From assembly GCA_032164295.1 (NCBI GenBank), contig JAJHTX010000003.1:1116001-1180000 (forward strand): a DNA stretch of 64,000 nucleotides, given 5' to 3'. A program made the translations under genes and the position numbers. Shown here in pieces: positions 12,401-24,111 of the stretch. The first letter of the stretch is position 1. Each line of letters opens with the position of its first letter. The notes under the pieces are model-generated. The model worked only from the letters and a program-made list of their open reading frames with translations, made no database searches and was not told the DNA's origin. This stretch comes from Inonotus obliquus. Its lineage: Eukaryota; Basidiomycota; Agaricomycetes; Hymenochaetales; Hymenochaetaceae.

Positions 12401-14712
12401 TTGTTCATACGCCGTCTTCCGACCTTCTCGGGCGCCGCTCTGCTGACGGCTCTACTCAAGCCCGCAACGATTCGGCCTCCTCGGTCTTTATGCGATTCTC
12501 CATCGTCGATTAAGTAGGTCCATTTGATACGCGCCAATGCGCACAGCATTGACGGATATCGCTTAGATGTATCTACATAGTCGCACAATCACGACTACAC
12601 GTGCTATCAAAAGTACTCCCACATCCTCCACGATCGGGTCGACGTGTGTCTAGACCAGCACAGCGATAACCGTTTGTGTCGGTTATGTCCGTGGGTTGCC
12701 ATTACATAGTATTGCTTGCTTGCTGTGATTACCACTGACAGACGCCACCACGCACTAAAAATGGACTCGATGAAGATCGGGTGCATCAGATCCCATCTTT
12801 CCCCCTTCTGCTATCGAATCTTACTGAGTCACTAGTGTAAGAAATGTGGCGAGCATCGTGGATTATCCTCCGTTCAGAAAAGCAAAGTGATGTGGCTGGC
12901 TGAGCTTGTTGAGCTGAGCTGCTGAACGCCGTCTTCACACCCAATTCAAGGAATCAAGGTGCCCAATGCCCATCGTACGCTCTACGCTTCCCCGTCAGTC
13001 TATGGACTCTTCTTCTTTGTTTCCTATGTAGGCCGTTATAGCGAGCCTATGGATATTTCGATCTCAAACGTAGGACTTGGAGCTGTGGAGGAATGCCTTG
13101 GCCTTGGACTGACTTTGTCGCGGTTTGAATCTGAATTCGAATTTCGAACTACCTTTTCGGTGGAATTATGTAATTTGGCATGCCGATGCCGGACCGGCTT
13201 CGGCTCGCCGGCAGTAAACATGTCTCACTTCCACCTAATTTCGCTTTTTCCTACATGCCCACCCACTTGCCCTTTTTATAATAACTGAGAAAAAGCGGAA
13301 AGTGCCACGCTATAACATTATTTTTACAATTTGCTATAGTTGATTTCCCTTGCTATCAGTTTCGATTGTCGTGCTTCTTTCAATCGCACTGGTTTTGTGT
13401 ACAGACAAAGAGGATGGGTTTGTTTGTTTGATTGTTTATTTGCATAGGATATAGTTTTGTCGAGGTTAAAGAAAATGCTTCTCTGATGATTTCATCACAC
13501 CCGAGTCAGTTGCATCCGCATCATGATATGTTGAAACTGCAGCTAACAAGCATCTTTTACTAGGGACGAACGAGAACTTCTCATCCATCATTGGCCTGGT
13601 GATTCTCATATCCATCCAGGTAGTTGAGAAGTGACATCGATGAGACATGTTTCAAAAATCATAAAATTTGATCTTCTACATCAGATTTCCGCGAACATTT
13701 GATAATCACGATGCCGATTACCCTATTGGGAAAAAGATTGAAAAAGAACTTCTTTTGTTTCCGTTTCCGTTTCATTAAACGAACACCATGGCTTCTCCCG
13801 TTGCTAAGTACCATTCCTCCCACTTATCTCGGATCTAACATATCATCAAATACATGAAACTTGTGTGACTTATACAATCGCGTAAAGTAATCTGTCCTTT
13901 TTCCTTGACGCATCAACGCATCAACGCTGTATGGTTGCGAAGGAGCAGCAAGAAATCCGCTTCTAATGCATAATCGCTTTGACGTCCCCGGTGGGAGACG
14001 TGATTTGTTGCCACAGGTTGTGTGCAAAGACATTCAAACTTGACAAAGAGTGAGATTGATCTATCTACCGCTTACGGTAGGTTGCCAAAGAATCCCGAAT
14101 CGGAGGCGTTGTGAGTTCCAAGAAGCGTTTGTTCATATATTATTGGTCAAACCCTGACTACGCATCTGCCCGTATACCATCCGGATGAAACAGTAAAGCA
14201 CAAGAACTTGACAGAGGGCTTCGGGTTTCGCTACCTACGAGATCTGGTGGCAAGGATTACCGGCGTCTTGACATCTTCTCGCCACTTCCCATTGGCACCC
14301 GTCAACTCGTCTTTGCAACCGCGAAGTCTTGTACCGCTATAGCCAGACTATCCGCCCAGCTTCCACCAATTTACCGGCCATCGTCTTCGCAAGTATTTTC
14401 TAGAATCATAGATAATGTTAGTCACCTGCTATTCGCAATGCACAAGGTCAGTCATTGCAGTGTCTCTTCCGTGACTCGAGGACTTCACGTCCAATATGCA
14501 TATATTGCGAATGGTAACTACATGTATGATCCATTGTCAAGCATCCGAAATCACTAAGGAGAAAATGGTATTATGAGAAGATTGAAATCGCATGTGAATG
14601 AGAGTCCGTAGAGCTTGACCTAATCAATTTCGATAGCATAGGAATCAACGGAGGTCCTTGTTTCACTAATAGCCGAGAGTTAGATACTAGCAAGAACAAG
14701 ACGAGCGAGGCT
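3468..14712. other. 11.2 kb block without a supportable gene
   Basis: The first 350 bases are the MADS-box leader and promoter: CT/GA-rich, with an AT-rich run at about 3756-3785 that contains TATA-like sequence on the minus strand. The rest has many overlapping frames of 60-165 codons on all strands but none with a recognisable motif, consistent splice phase or long uninterrupted reading. The denser frames at about 7.9-8.3, 10.4-12.6 and 12.9-13.3 kb could be remnants of old mobile elements. I could not tie them to the elements further right by any shared sequence. No tRNA or rRNA was recognised. Confidence 0.45.
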
Positions 14713-16305
14713 TTACACGAGGTTCCCAGTATTGTATGCCCTGTTCATGATCCCAAGACCACCAGCGATACATTCTCGTATCAGAGGATGGTCGAGCAGC
14801 GTTGAATGTGGGCTCCAGATCAAAGTAAGGTTCTTCAGGCATCCGAGGTTTTTTGGGTCACGGGCTTCGTTGTAGACGGACCTAGTATTCAGAGAGCCTG
14901 CGTCAAGTCGACAACGAGAGTAAACAAATGCAATAAGTGCATCCAGCGAGCAATCGAACTCTCGGAGTTCGACTGTCTGTAGTCCAGGACATAGGGAGAA
15001 TGTCATTCTCCCTCCTGCATTTGAGTCGCTTGTTGTGTCTTCAGTGGCACTATTCTTCATGTTTATGGCCAAAGATTGTAGTACTGTATCCGAGACTACC
15101 GAGCCGCTGAGTATTAGTCCACTCAGAAGTGGAGTGGAATCTAGTACTCGAAGGAGAACCTCCGAAGTCATTGGAGTGCCTAGCAGAGTGAGTCTTTCGA
15201 GTGACATTCCGGACCGTTTGATGATACCGTATAATTGCTCGCTCCACGATTGATTGAGCTCCGGGAGCATTAGTCCATTCATGTCGATGGAAAGATCACG
15301 TAAAACAGGTAGAACCAAGAGGTCAAGAAGAGGGCAAGGATCCGAGTCGTCAGAAAAACACGAAATTGTAAGATGGGCTAATCGAGGCAACGTTAGTGGA
15401 CCTCGTTCCCGCGGCAGAGATGATGAAAGAGCTCTGAAGAACCGGACGTTCAAGCGTTCAAGGTTGGGACATATTGACAACCACGTCAGGCAATCCCTCA
15501 TAAGCGGACAGAATCGAATCTCGAGGTTCTCCATGTTAACCGCCTTCAGGGAGTTAGCCGTTGGGCATAGCATCGGACATAGAAGCCGTAGGCTGCGTAG
15601 AGAAGGACAATTTGACAGATCCATGAAAAAGACACTTCCGAAAAAGTCGAAATACTTCGTCGAAATCGAAAGAGTCTCGAGGTGTGGCGCACCAGTTGTC
15701 AGGAGAGAGCGGAGAATGGGATCAAGCACGTAAAGGTCCAGAGCGTGGAGTTCCAATGTTTGCCAGCGCTGCGAAATCGAGAGAAGTTTATCCGTCAGAG
15801 CTCTCATACCAACAAGATACCGTTCACCACGGTTCGGGTCGAAGAAGACAGGTCGCTCCCCGTCCTTCATTTCATGGCATAGCATGATGTGCATTCGCCT
15901 CGCTGGTCCAGCCCTCTGTATCCAAAGATCAAGGAGGCGTACGTCATTGACCGGATCGGAGCCGTTCTCCCCGAGTGATATACTTGTCCAAAGGCTCGGC
16001 ATGGAGATGGCCAATCTTCGCCAATGCCGACAGACCCACGTCAGAGTCAAAGGTGGAGATGTCGCCGTAGGCAAACAACCGGAGAGTTCTGCCGAATCCA
16101 CGCAGTGTAGGAATATCTCTGCCAGCATTTCCTGTGGCAACGGGCTAGCAGAGCTTGCGAAAAGGACTCCATTCTCGAGTCGATGGCCGTTATCCATGTC
16201 GAATGAATGTGAGTGAGGGATGAAGTATAAGGCAGACGAATGTCTACTGTCTTGTGTCCAAGAAAAGGAAAGAAGCCGAGCCTGATTGCCACAGCAAAGT
16301 AGCAT
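14713..16305 (-). CDS. F-box / leucine-rich protein, Agaricomycete family
   Basis: A likely substrate adaptor of an SCF ubiquitin ligase. The F-box-like segment is LPQEMLAEIFLHC followed by TWVCRHWRRLAISMPSLW, the usual pattern of the large mushroom F-box families. About 350 residues of loosely repeated leucine-rich sequence follow (for example ETLSISTKYF, NLERLNVRFF, LAHLTISCF, GLQTVELREF). It is a single exon. The longest frame starts at ATG 16305 (530 aa). The ATG at 16197 (MDNGHRLENG) gives 494 aa, places the F-box near the N-terminus as in relatives and has a better context, so I prefer it. The target protein is unknown. The gene is divergent from the small membrane-protein gene that starts at 16678. 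Confidence 0.8.
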   Translation of the reverse strand: MLLCCGNQARLLSFSWTQDSRHSSALYFIPHSHSFDMDNGHRLENGVLFASSASPLPQEMLAEIFLHCVDSAELSGCLPTATSPPLTLTWVCRHWRRLAISMPSLWTSISLGENGSDPVNDVRLLDLWIQRAGPARRMHIMLCHEMKDGERPVFFDPNRGERYLVGMRALTDKLLSISQRWQTLELHALDLYVLDPILRSLLTTGAPHLETLSISTKYFDFFGSVFFMDLSNCPSLRSLRLLCPMLCPTANSLKAVNMENLEIRFCPLMRDCLTWLSICPNLERLNVRFFRALSSSLPRERGPLTLPRLAHLTISCFSDDSDPCPLLDLLVLPVLRDLSIDMNGLMLPELNQSWSEQLYGIIKRSGMSLERLTLLGTPMTSEVLLRVLDSTPLLSGLILSGSVVSDTVLQSLAINMKNSATEDTTSDSNAGGRMTFSLCPGLQTVELREFDCSLDALIAFVYSRCRLDAGSLNTRSVYNEARDPKNLGCLKNLTLIWSPHSTLLDHPLIRECIAGGLGIMNRAYNTGNLV

Positions 16306-16628
16306 TTTAAGAGGCGTGAGTAAGAGTGGCGAGAATTCTTAGCATCGAGGAGTCGGAGAGATGAAATTGATCTCTCACACGACGCAGACCGTGCCAAAGA
16401 CGGTCAAGGGTAACAAGATAGTATCAGTAAGGGAGGTAATTCTGATGTTGTTGTTGAAACTTGGAAGAGCGTATATTATTTTTATTTAATTCGGCAAATC
16501 ACGTGACGTAGTGTATTACATAATAGGCTTGGCTAAGGACTTCGATTCCAATGCGTTCACCAAGACGTCAGTGAAGGCACTACGCCGTAATTCACCAAGC
16601 CGAGCCGAGAGCCGCACAGATTTTAATG

Positions 16629-16636
16629 AGATATAT
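16629..16636 (+). promoter_or_regulatory. TATA-like element upstream of the small membrane-protein gene
   Basis: The sequence ATATATAG lies about 42-49 bases before the ATG at 16678. Position and composition fit a TATA box, but this is pattern only. The roughly 370-480 bp between the two divergent starts is otherwise AT-rich and would hold both promoters. Confidence 0.35.
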
Positions 16637-16677
16637 AGCCTCGTCCTTGTTGTCCTGTGGCAAGCCAACCATCCTTC

Positions 16678-17194
16678 ATGATGTTACCTCACCGCAACCC
16701 TTCTGTCAGCTCAGCACTTTGGCTCGCAGCTTCTGCTGCTGTGATCGCGAGTAACATCTTGCAAGTCACTGCACAAACGCGAAATAGGTCGACAGGTTCG
16801 CGGCTTGCAAGAGGCGTAATCGCTGCAATTGTCATTGGTAAGTATAAGAATCAATTACTTACCCTACACGAAGATGACTGACCGACAATGTATTCTAGCC
16901 ATTGTTGTACCGCTATTGTTGTGTGTTCTATGCCTTTGCATTTGGCGCCGCCGCCGCAGTCGCGCTTCTCAGCAACAAAGTTATCCGCCCGCTTCCGGCT
17001 CTGGCGGAGGGATGTTTAGTAGAAATCGAGGTGGCGGAATGTTTGGTGGCAACCGCCAACAACAGCAACCTGTCACAATGCCTCAACAAGCGTACAATCC
17101 TACAGCTGTGAGCCTCGATTTCTGAAGTGCCCGCATGACGGAGTTGCTGATATGTTTTTAGCAGGCTGCACCACAGTATTACCAACAAGCCTGA
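16678..17194 (+). CDS. small single-pass membrane protein with signal peptide (three exons)
   Basis: Exons are 16678-16837, 16899-17107 and 17162-17194 (introns 61 and 54 nt), giving 133 aa. The N-terminus has a hydrophobic stretch ending in an Ala-rich segment (ALWLAASAAVIASNILQVTA) that looks like a signal peptide. It is followed by a short ectodomain (QTRNRSTGSRLARG), a transmembrane helix (VIAAIVIAIVVPLLLCVLCL), a stop-transfer cluster IWRRRRSR and a Gln/Gly-rich tail with two MF-containing Gly/Asn/Arg repeats (GGGMFSRNRGGGMFGGNR). Small proteins of this design are common in mushrooms and, as far as I know, uncharacterised. An upstream in-frame GTG at 16657 is not used as the start; ATG 16678 or 16681 is more plausible. 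The function is unknown. Confidence 0.75.
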
Positions 17195-17567
17195 TTTCGC
17201 TCATGGCGGATTATCTTTCATGGTCCATTTCTCCAAGGCTGAATGCTCTCGCTAGGATATCCCATACTCTTTTGTACGCGTATACCTTTGAGACTATTGT
17301 AGAGCTCGCCCGGACTGCTCGTAATGACATGTATCCCCTTGCAATGAGTAGCCTTCTGTTGCTCATCTGAAATAGGTCGAAAAGACCATCAATGTTCGAG
17401 ACGTGTTAATTCCGCCTTGAGGAGGAGTCAGAGGAGTTAACGAGCATTCTTCGTGATGATCATTGAATAGAACAAACATCATACATCGTGCGAAAAGCTG
17501 AAAAGGTAAAGCATTAATAAAGCTGGAAAGAAACAGGACCAAGGATTGACTGACGATATGAACATTA
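17195..17567. other. convergent 3' region, nothing seen
   Basis: This stretch lies between the stop of the plus-strand membrane-protein gene and the stop of the minus-strand BTB gene. Only short frames are present. It presumably holds both 3' untranslated ends. Confidence 0.5.
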
Positions 17568-18539
17568 TCATTCGATAGTCGTCGGGAGGAGACGTAAGAC
17601 CCGTTCAAATTCCTTCGAGAACTCGGTCTTCTGGAAGAAGCTCGAATTGCACTTGCTACACTTGTCATCCCAAAGCCCCGAGAGACGATTGTCTGCCCAA
17701 AAACCTTCTCTGAATCCTACAGCACAAGTCGCTGGTGACGTCTTCTCCAACTCTGTTAGCGCAGCCAACTTAAACGCAGTCCACGCAGTCCTATTGTGAG
17801 CCTGGGATCGGCATAAGATGCGGTGTTCGAGAGCGAGATCTTCCCAGTGCAGTTGATTCTGTCGTGTCTCCTCTGGAACGTTCGAGTGGTAGGATATTAC
17901 CAGAGAGGAGATCATCGAATGACGGCGTTGATGGAGGTTGATGAGCTTTACGATAGATACAACGTCCATACTCTCAAGAACGGTACGTTCCGCATTGTTT
18001 TGAGTGTTCGGAGGTGTCGTGTACATCGAAACGTGATGCGCCTCGTTGACCCAGTCCCATCGACATGCAAGAGCATACTGCTCCAGAGGACTACCTGGAA
18101 GAGGAAGAGTGGACGATCCTATTCCTAATATCCTCCCGCGAATAAGACTGGTCGCATCGACAATATCGTATTTGTCCGCTGCTTCAGCAAGGCGGGATAC
18201 AAACGAGAAACTAGCCAACTTCGGAATCGGACGACGCGGATAGATGACATCCAACAATGCACTTATTATATCTGCATCCTCCTTGACCTGCACGACCTCT
18301 GATGATTCTGTCGGACTTCGAGGCATGGAGACCATTCCCGCAAATACGTCGGAAGCGAGTCTGAAGAGGACCGAGTGCACTTTGAAGAGAACCCTATCGG
18401 ACGATCTGAGGACGATATCTGCCTGAGGGTCATTATAGAACGAATGAACCGAGTCGGTCATTTCTTCGCTCTCCGTCGCGCTCGATACATCCGTAAAATC
18501 GGACATGGCAGGTCGATATTGAGAGCCACTACGCGGCAT
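17568..18539 (-). CDS. BTB/POZ domain protein
   Basis: An uninterrupted 323-residue frame. Residues of about 35-140 form a BTB fold: FYNDPQADIVLRSSDRVLF then KVHSVLFRLASDVFAGM, followed by a helix-rich part with ALLDVIYPRRP and AEAADKYDIVDATSLIRGR. This is the pattern of the expanded nuclear-encoded BTB families of Agaricomycetes. The C-terminal half is alpha-helical with a CxxC pair (DKCSKCNSSFF) of unknown role. BTB domains mediate dimerisation and can link to Cullin-3, but no KELCH, MATH or DNA-binding domain is seen, so the partner is unknown. The start MPRSGSQYRP is the first ATG. A downstream ATG (MSDFTDVSS) is possible. Confidence 0.8.
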   Translation of the reverse strand: MPRSGSQYRPAMSDFTDVSSATESEEMTDSVHSFYNDPQADIVLRSSDRVLFKVHSVLFRLASDVFAGMVSMPRSPTESSEVVQVKEDADIISALLDVIYPRRPIPKLASFSFVSRLAEAADKYDIVDATSLIRGRILGIGSSTLPLPGSPLEQYALACRWDWVNEAHHVSMYTTPPNTQNNAERTVLESMDVVSIVKLINLHQRRHSMISSLVISYHSNVPEETRQNQLHWEDLALEHRILCRSQAHNRTAWTAFKLAALTELEKTSPATCAVGFREGFWADNRLSGLWDDKCSKCNSSFFQKTEFSKEFERVLRLLPTTIE

Positions 18540-19565
18540 CGTAGGAGCAGAGAGGGAAGGGTCCCCTAAGACGATATGCGTTGTAGGTGCTGTTACAACG
18601 CGTGTTTGGAAGAAGGCCGTCCATCAGAAGAAGGTGAGAAAAAAATGTTGAATCCATTGGATCTTTGCATCGTTAAACGTAGGTCGAGCGTAATGGAATC
18701 CCGAAATTCGAGATGGCAAGGCAGTCAGCACGTCTTTGAGTAGGTTTGTCATGATAGTGGGTGCAGAGATGCGTTGACAAGCAAGCGCAAGCTCGGACGA
18801 TCGCAACACTCCTTTTATTAGAAGGTGTCGATCCCAGAGGTCGCAGCTCTTTGCTATCTATGGTAAGATCATCCCTTCACTTACCCCTCATTTCCGTTTA
18901 TGCTTCCCCAAATTACCCGCTCAACTCAAGAAATAATCTCAGGTACCTCATTTGTACCGACCGACCACGCTTTCTAATGTAGTTTGAAAAAGAAGTAACG
19001 TTCTGGAATTAATAAAGCCAGAAAAACGCGTTTTCCGATGGTGATCTGGCCGTTGTGCTGCTAGAAGTAAAACTTCAATAGAAAACAACATAAACTATAT
19101 TCTTCACATCCGTGAATTGCGATTCATGAAGAACTTCCGTAGGTGGAAATAGGAGATTTGACGAATGCGTGAGAAGAAAAAGAAGAAATGCTCTGTGTTC
19201 GTGCTTAGTGAGTTCTGAAAGTAAAGACTTCGATAAGAATTTCGAGGGCATAAATTGACGCCGCATTGCTAAGAACTAAGAGGCGAAAGGGGATAATAGA
19301 CTATGCATACATGAAGTAGAAGACAGTAAGTCTTGTAATTACGAACACGAAACACTCAGAATCGACGCAAACTCATCATACGAGATAATAATGTTATGAA
19401 ATAATAATGCAAATAGGACGAAACCCCCCTTGAAACCTTACTCCCCCAATGAACCGGCAAGAAAATAAAGAAGAGTGATCCCCGATAAATCATCAGAGTA
19501 AGAGCCAAAAGGTCAACATGACGAGAGAAAAAGAAAATACGTGAAAGCGAAACCTATCCGAATCA
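18540..19565. other. intergenic between two minus-strand genes, nothing seen
   Basis: This stretch contains the BTB promoter side and the 3' flank of the scaffold gene ending at 19566. It is AT-rich near 19,300-19,450 and has only short frames. No repeat or RNA gene was recognised. Confidence 0.5.
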
Positions 19566-22500
19566 TTATCCTTTATACATCGTCTCCAACTTTCGCGATG
19601 CGTTGAAAAGCATCTCCTTCGCACGTAGGTACTCTTCATCGTCATCACTCGAATCCTCCAGAGTAGCGTTCCCAGGCCTTCGCGACGAACCCCACCCACC
19701 ACCACTATTATACGTGCCATGACTCCCTCCTACCTGCTTAACTGGTGGTTCAGGAGCCCATGGTGTCCGGTCTTCTTCATAATCAGCAGAAGCAGGTGGC
19801 GTAGGCGAAAAAGTCGGTTTCAGAGATACCCGGACGCTCTTTCGACGTGAAGGAGGTGTGCCTGTACCCGCTGTATCCGAAGCTGATGCATTCGATCCGT
19901 CTGACTTTACTTCTGCGGAGTGTCCGTTAGGCAAAGACTGTTCTTGCTGCTGATGCTGTCCTTGCCCATTCGGTTTGGGAAGTACAGTCGGGGTAGGTGG
20001 ATCCGAATCGAAATCCTCACGACCAGTTTCATACACCGATGCTAAAGACGCAGTATCATCATCTTTGACGGAGATCCCTGCAGAATCGTTTCCTGCAGTA
20101 GGGTGACCCAGAACAGAATTGTGTCCTCCATTTGCCAGTTGAGAAGGGCTTGTTGTCCGTGGAGGTGTTGACGTCGCCGGGCTTGGAGTCCCAGAGCGAT
20201 TCCGCAACGCTGAGCGCAACGGTGCCTTCGTAGCAGGGGAAGGTGTCGGCGGAAGTCGTTTCAGAGGCAACGAAGGTTCAGAACCTGACGCAAAAAGGCT
20301 GTTCCTCTTATAGTCATCTAAGAGCGGATTACGCAAAGGAGACTCTCTCCTTCTGCTTTCTACGATACCGCCTGCAAGGTCGGAACTTGCTCTCGGGTGA
20401 TTGGCAGACGCAGACACGGACTCATCAAGGTTCAGAGTATGATAGATGCTCGTTGGAGCTTTGACCTCGAAAAGGAGATTATTGGGATTCGCCTGCTGCC
20501 AACCCTGTCGATTCTGTCGAGTTACGTCCTCAACAATGCTCAATAAGCTCGTCTGACCATGAGTAGGCGGCGAGGAAGTCCTACGACGCTGCTTATGTAC
20601 AGGCGGAGAATGGCCAGCATCAGACAACGTCACCTGGCGCTTCGCCTTTGGATGAAGGTCAAGAGATGCGGGCCTGGCAGTGGATCCTGACTTTGTTGTC
20701 GACTTCGTGAGGACAGTAGATGATCGTGATACGGATGGAGATACAATTGCTTCCTTGGAGCTGGGGGCGCCTGCCTTCGCCCCGTTGACCTGCGGCGGCG
20801 GCGCCTGAGCATCCTCCAAGCCCGAGCTACTGATTCTCCTATGACCGGATGCGTCTGAGGCTTTTCGGAGCTTCTTTCCAGCTGATGGTGCCCGTTTAGG
20901 ACTCGACCGGTCAATATTGGTTTCTTTTTCGAGAGGTCTTGATCGCGGCTCTGATAGTGGAGTTCTCGGCTTAGTCGAAGGTGCGGAATTCGCTTGAGTA
21001 GGAAGCGGACTTGTCTCCTCATCCGAGCTATCATCGCCCTTTCCGGCTTTCTTCAAGTTTTTATCCGTCCTCGTGTGCCACTTCTCTTTCTTGGGCGACG
21101 ACGACAGAGCGCCCGAGTCCTCAGCGGGCTCTGTCGCATTACGTTTGTGAAATATGTTGGAAAGAGCTCCTAGGAACGTAGAGCGTTTGCGTGTACGAGG
21201 CGTGCTTTGTTGACCGTCAGAATACGCCTTCCCGCTTGACGAGGTCCCGAATGGGTCATCAATGTGCCGTTTCGTCCATGACGGGGATTTATGAGGAGAT
21301 GGAAGAGGTGCACTGGCGGATGCAGGTAAGTTTGTGGCACTTGCTGAGTTTAGCCGCTTCATGTGCTTCAATGGAAGACGCGACCTCGAACCGCCCTGCT
21401 TAACCTTTCCCTTCGCGAGAGGATGAGAGAACAGTGGGTTCTCATGCACCTCGTACTGTGGCTCGTTCGCATCTTCCTCAAGGCTGCTACCCCCTGCGTC
21501 CTCTTCCTCTGCCACTCGTTCCTGAATACGCGCCTGCGGTGGTGTATAGTGATCTTCTTCGGATATGGCATGCGCGGGTGGAATACTTAGTTCGAAGCGA
21601 CACTCATCGCGGATGTCAGCCTCGGGTGCAGGACCGCGAGCTACTGCGCCGGATGAACTACTTGTGCTGGGATGATAATTCTCTGACGTAGCATTTGGAT
21701 GGAAGATTTGTGACGCGGATTGTGAGGGCGAGAGTGATGATGACAGATCGGAAGAAGGTCGTTGGTAAGGATAGTTTATTTCGGGTAGCGGTTTTTGCAT
21801 AGAAATGGTTTGATCTGCACATTGGGTTAGTACCAACGTTTCGAAAGAAACAGACTTCGTCACGCGTACAAATAAATGCCAGCCATGGACATTGAGAACG
21901 TATGCATGTCGACAGTTTGAAATGAAGCGAGGCACAAACAAATACGACTCACCGAAAGAACCCATCGTGTTCAAATTGTCCAAAGCTTGAAGGCCAATTC
22001 TCCCTACTTCGGACCACTTCAAACCGCACTCCGCTAAAGCCCTGCATCTCATCTTAAGACCACCTACAACGCAAGATTCCCGCATCTTCGCCAGCATGCG
22101 CTCCTTCTCCGTCAAGTGCGTCTCACACGCTTGCAGTTCGTTTTGAGCTAAATTGAGCTTTGAGTTGCTGAATGAAAGTTGATCCACCGCGTGTCCCGAA
22201 GAAGAAGAGCGGACGGGCAAGCTCTGGTTACTTGATGATGATGGAAGCAGCGACCGCCGTTTGGGGTTATTGGCCTTTGACGCTTTTATTAGGCGATCTA
22301 CACTGGAAACATGCCGAAAAGTGAGCATTCGACCGACACTTCACGTACTACCTAGGATGACTCACAGTATTTCACGATCTCGTCCAATGTTGCCAACTTC
22401 ATCCTCCATAACTTTGAGCAACTTGAGCTGTTCGCACCATTCTTCGACGGCTGAAACATAGCCTCTCAACGCTTCTTGTGCACCTACGAGCGCCGTGGCA

Positions 22501-22670
22501 ACGGACCCGATAGCATGGGATGCTGGCGGAGGCGAAGCCGCTGCGTATGCAGAGAATGACGCAAGGGAAGCTTGGCCATAATCGAGCTCTGAAAGGAGGG
22601 AGCGAACGTAGTCCTTCTCGTGTGCGAGGAGGTTTGAAAGGAGACGAGAGTCCGCCGGACGGTGTGGCAT
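19566..22670 (-). CDS. large I-BAR/IMD-like scaffold protein (Ivy1-like), three exons
   Basis: Exons are 22366-22670, 21953-22302 and 19566-21814, phase-consistent, giving 967 aa. The N-terminal 220 residues are alpha-helical and coiled-coil-like: DSRLLSNLLAHEKDYVRSLL, an Ala/Pro linker, GYVSAVEEWCEQLKLLKVM, and after intron 1 QNELQACETHLTEKERML and CRALAECGLKWSEVGRIGL. This arrangement resembles fungal IMD/I-BAR proteins related to yeast Ivy1, which bind phosphoinositides and curved membrane; that link is from memory of the fold and is moderate. The remaining 700 residues are Ser/Pro/Lys-rich and disordered. Intron 2 (21815-21952, 138 nt) has a gtgagt donor, a tactaac branch site and a cag acceptor. 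It is also open and a multiple of three, so retention would add 46 residues. Confidence 0.65.
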
Positions 22671-24111
22671 TCGTCTCTAGGCAGCACTTATGGCTCAATG
22701 GTGTTGATAACGATGGGTAGGTGGTGGATGAAAGCAAAGTTATTATGCTGGTGCACTAAGACATTTGAAGTTGGCTCGCTGACTGTCGCAGTTCGGTTTC
22801 GGAGGAAGACGCGCTGACCTCGTCACCGTTGTAGATCCTCCTGGACTGTGCTATAAGCAACAATGACACATTAGACACTCCTATCGTCCATAATTCAAAA
22901 AATCGCCTTTGCGAGGCTCATGGCGGAAAGTATTTGGGCAGTCTCGAATGTACGGATGTATTTCTTTGACTTTGATGATAATACGATCTACTAGTATCTG
23001 CGCTATCGAAACTACCAAGTCTTAGACACTTCTAATGTCACTATCGGATCTCTATCCACGGCCACTACGACGTTCGGTTTCTAATAGTGATTGCAGCCCG
23101 CTTCGTCGTCTTCAGATTTGAGTTCAGATGTTAACACTGAAATTGTTGTGTACCAACACCAGCATGGCGGCAATGACTCTACCAAGGCATCCCGAAGGTG
23201 GAAAACGAGTCAAAGGACTAGTATTCCCGCCCTTTATGTACATATTTGAGCCAGAGAATATGTTACGCAGGGTCAGTCGACGTGGTGGGAGCACGACACT
23301 CGCCTCGACGAACGACCTATTTGTGCACATTGCAACCTCCTTCTCTCGCGTGCGAGGCAGAAAGAGAAAGTAGATGTGGAACGCTCGCAACGCCCGCAAG
23401 AACCGCAGACCACCAGTACCTGAACTCATTGAGACTACTTATTCTCCCGTCAGCCTTGACGCACAGATGAACAAAAGAGCAAGGATGCACAAAACCCGGG
23501 ACTCGCCTCTCAAGCGCATAACGAGAAGCTGGCAGTCGTAATGTCATTCCCGCTGAAAACAAGGGAAAGGAAAGAAAAAAACAAAAGGCAACTGGAATGC
23601 CGTAAAGTATTGGCGCCCGTTGACGTTTGTTCTCCTCCGCACTTCTTCCCCTGAAACAATCATACTCACACATGCTTCGCGATTTTCCGATTTTACATTG
23701 CTCGGAGCGCCGCATCGCATCTCCACTTTGTATCCATCCGTTGTAACACAAGGCTACTCGTTTCGCCATGATGATTGTCTTCGAGAACGAAAGGCCACCA
23801 CACCGCCAAATCGGGAAATTCTTGTGCAAAGCTTTCATGCTATGAGGAGAAAGAACAATAGAGGTCCTCAGGATTGTCAAGATCGAGGGTCGCTCGCGAT
23901 GACGGTAAAATCGCAACCAGTTAACAAACAACTGTTTTGTGGGGGCATGAAGTGTCAAATTATCAATCTCTTTAGGCAGATTTCTTAGAACTACCGATAC
24001 AAGATGTTGGACAAAATAAGCGTACTAGGAAATGACTAGGAGAGCTATGCAATGAAAGTCGTAAACCCAAGTGAATTGTTCGGTGAAAAGATTCTGGGGA
24101 GAAAGAGAAGT
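22671..24111. other. upstream region of the scaffold gene, no supported gene
   Basis: A 213-codon minus-strand frame at 23317-23958 is open but starts at TTG and shows no motif. I treat it as chance. The stretch holds the scaffold-gene promoter and the 3' flank of the kinase-macro gene. Confidence 0.4.

Noticed and set aside
12023..12588. Long overlapping frames on both strands
   Set aside because: Both are of similar length and neither has a motif, splice phase or start context. They are treated as chance or as an old unrecognisable mobile element.
23317..23958. 213-codon minus-strand frame
   Set aside because: It starts at TTG, has no motif or domain-like pattern and overlaps frames on the other strand. 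It probably lies in the promoter of the scaffold gene.
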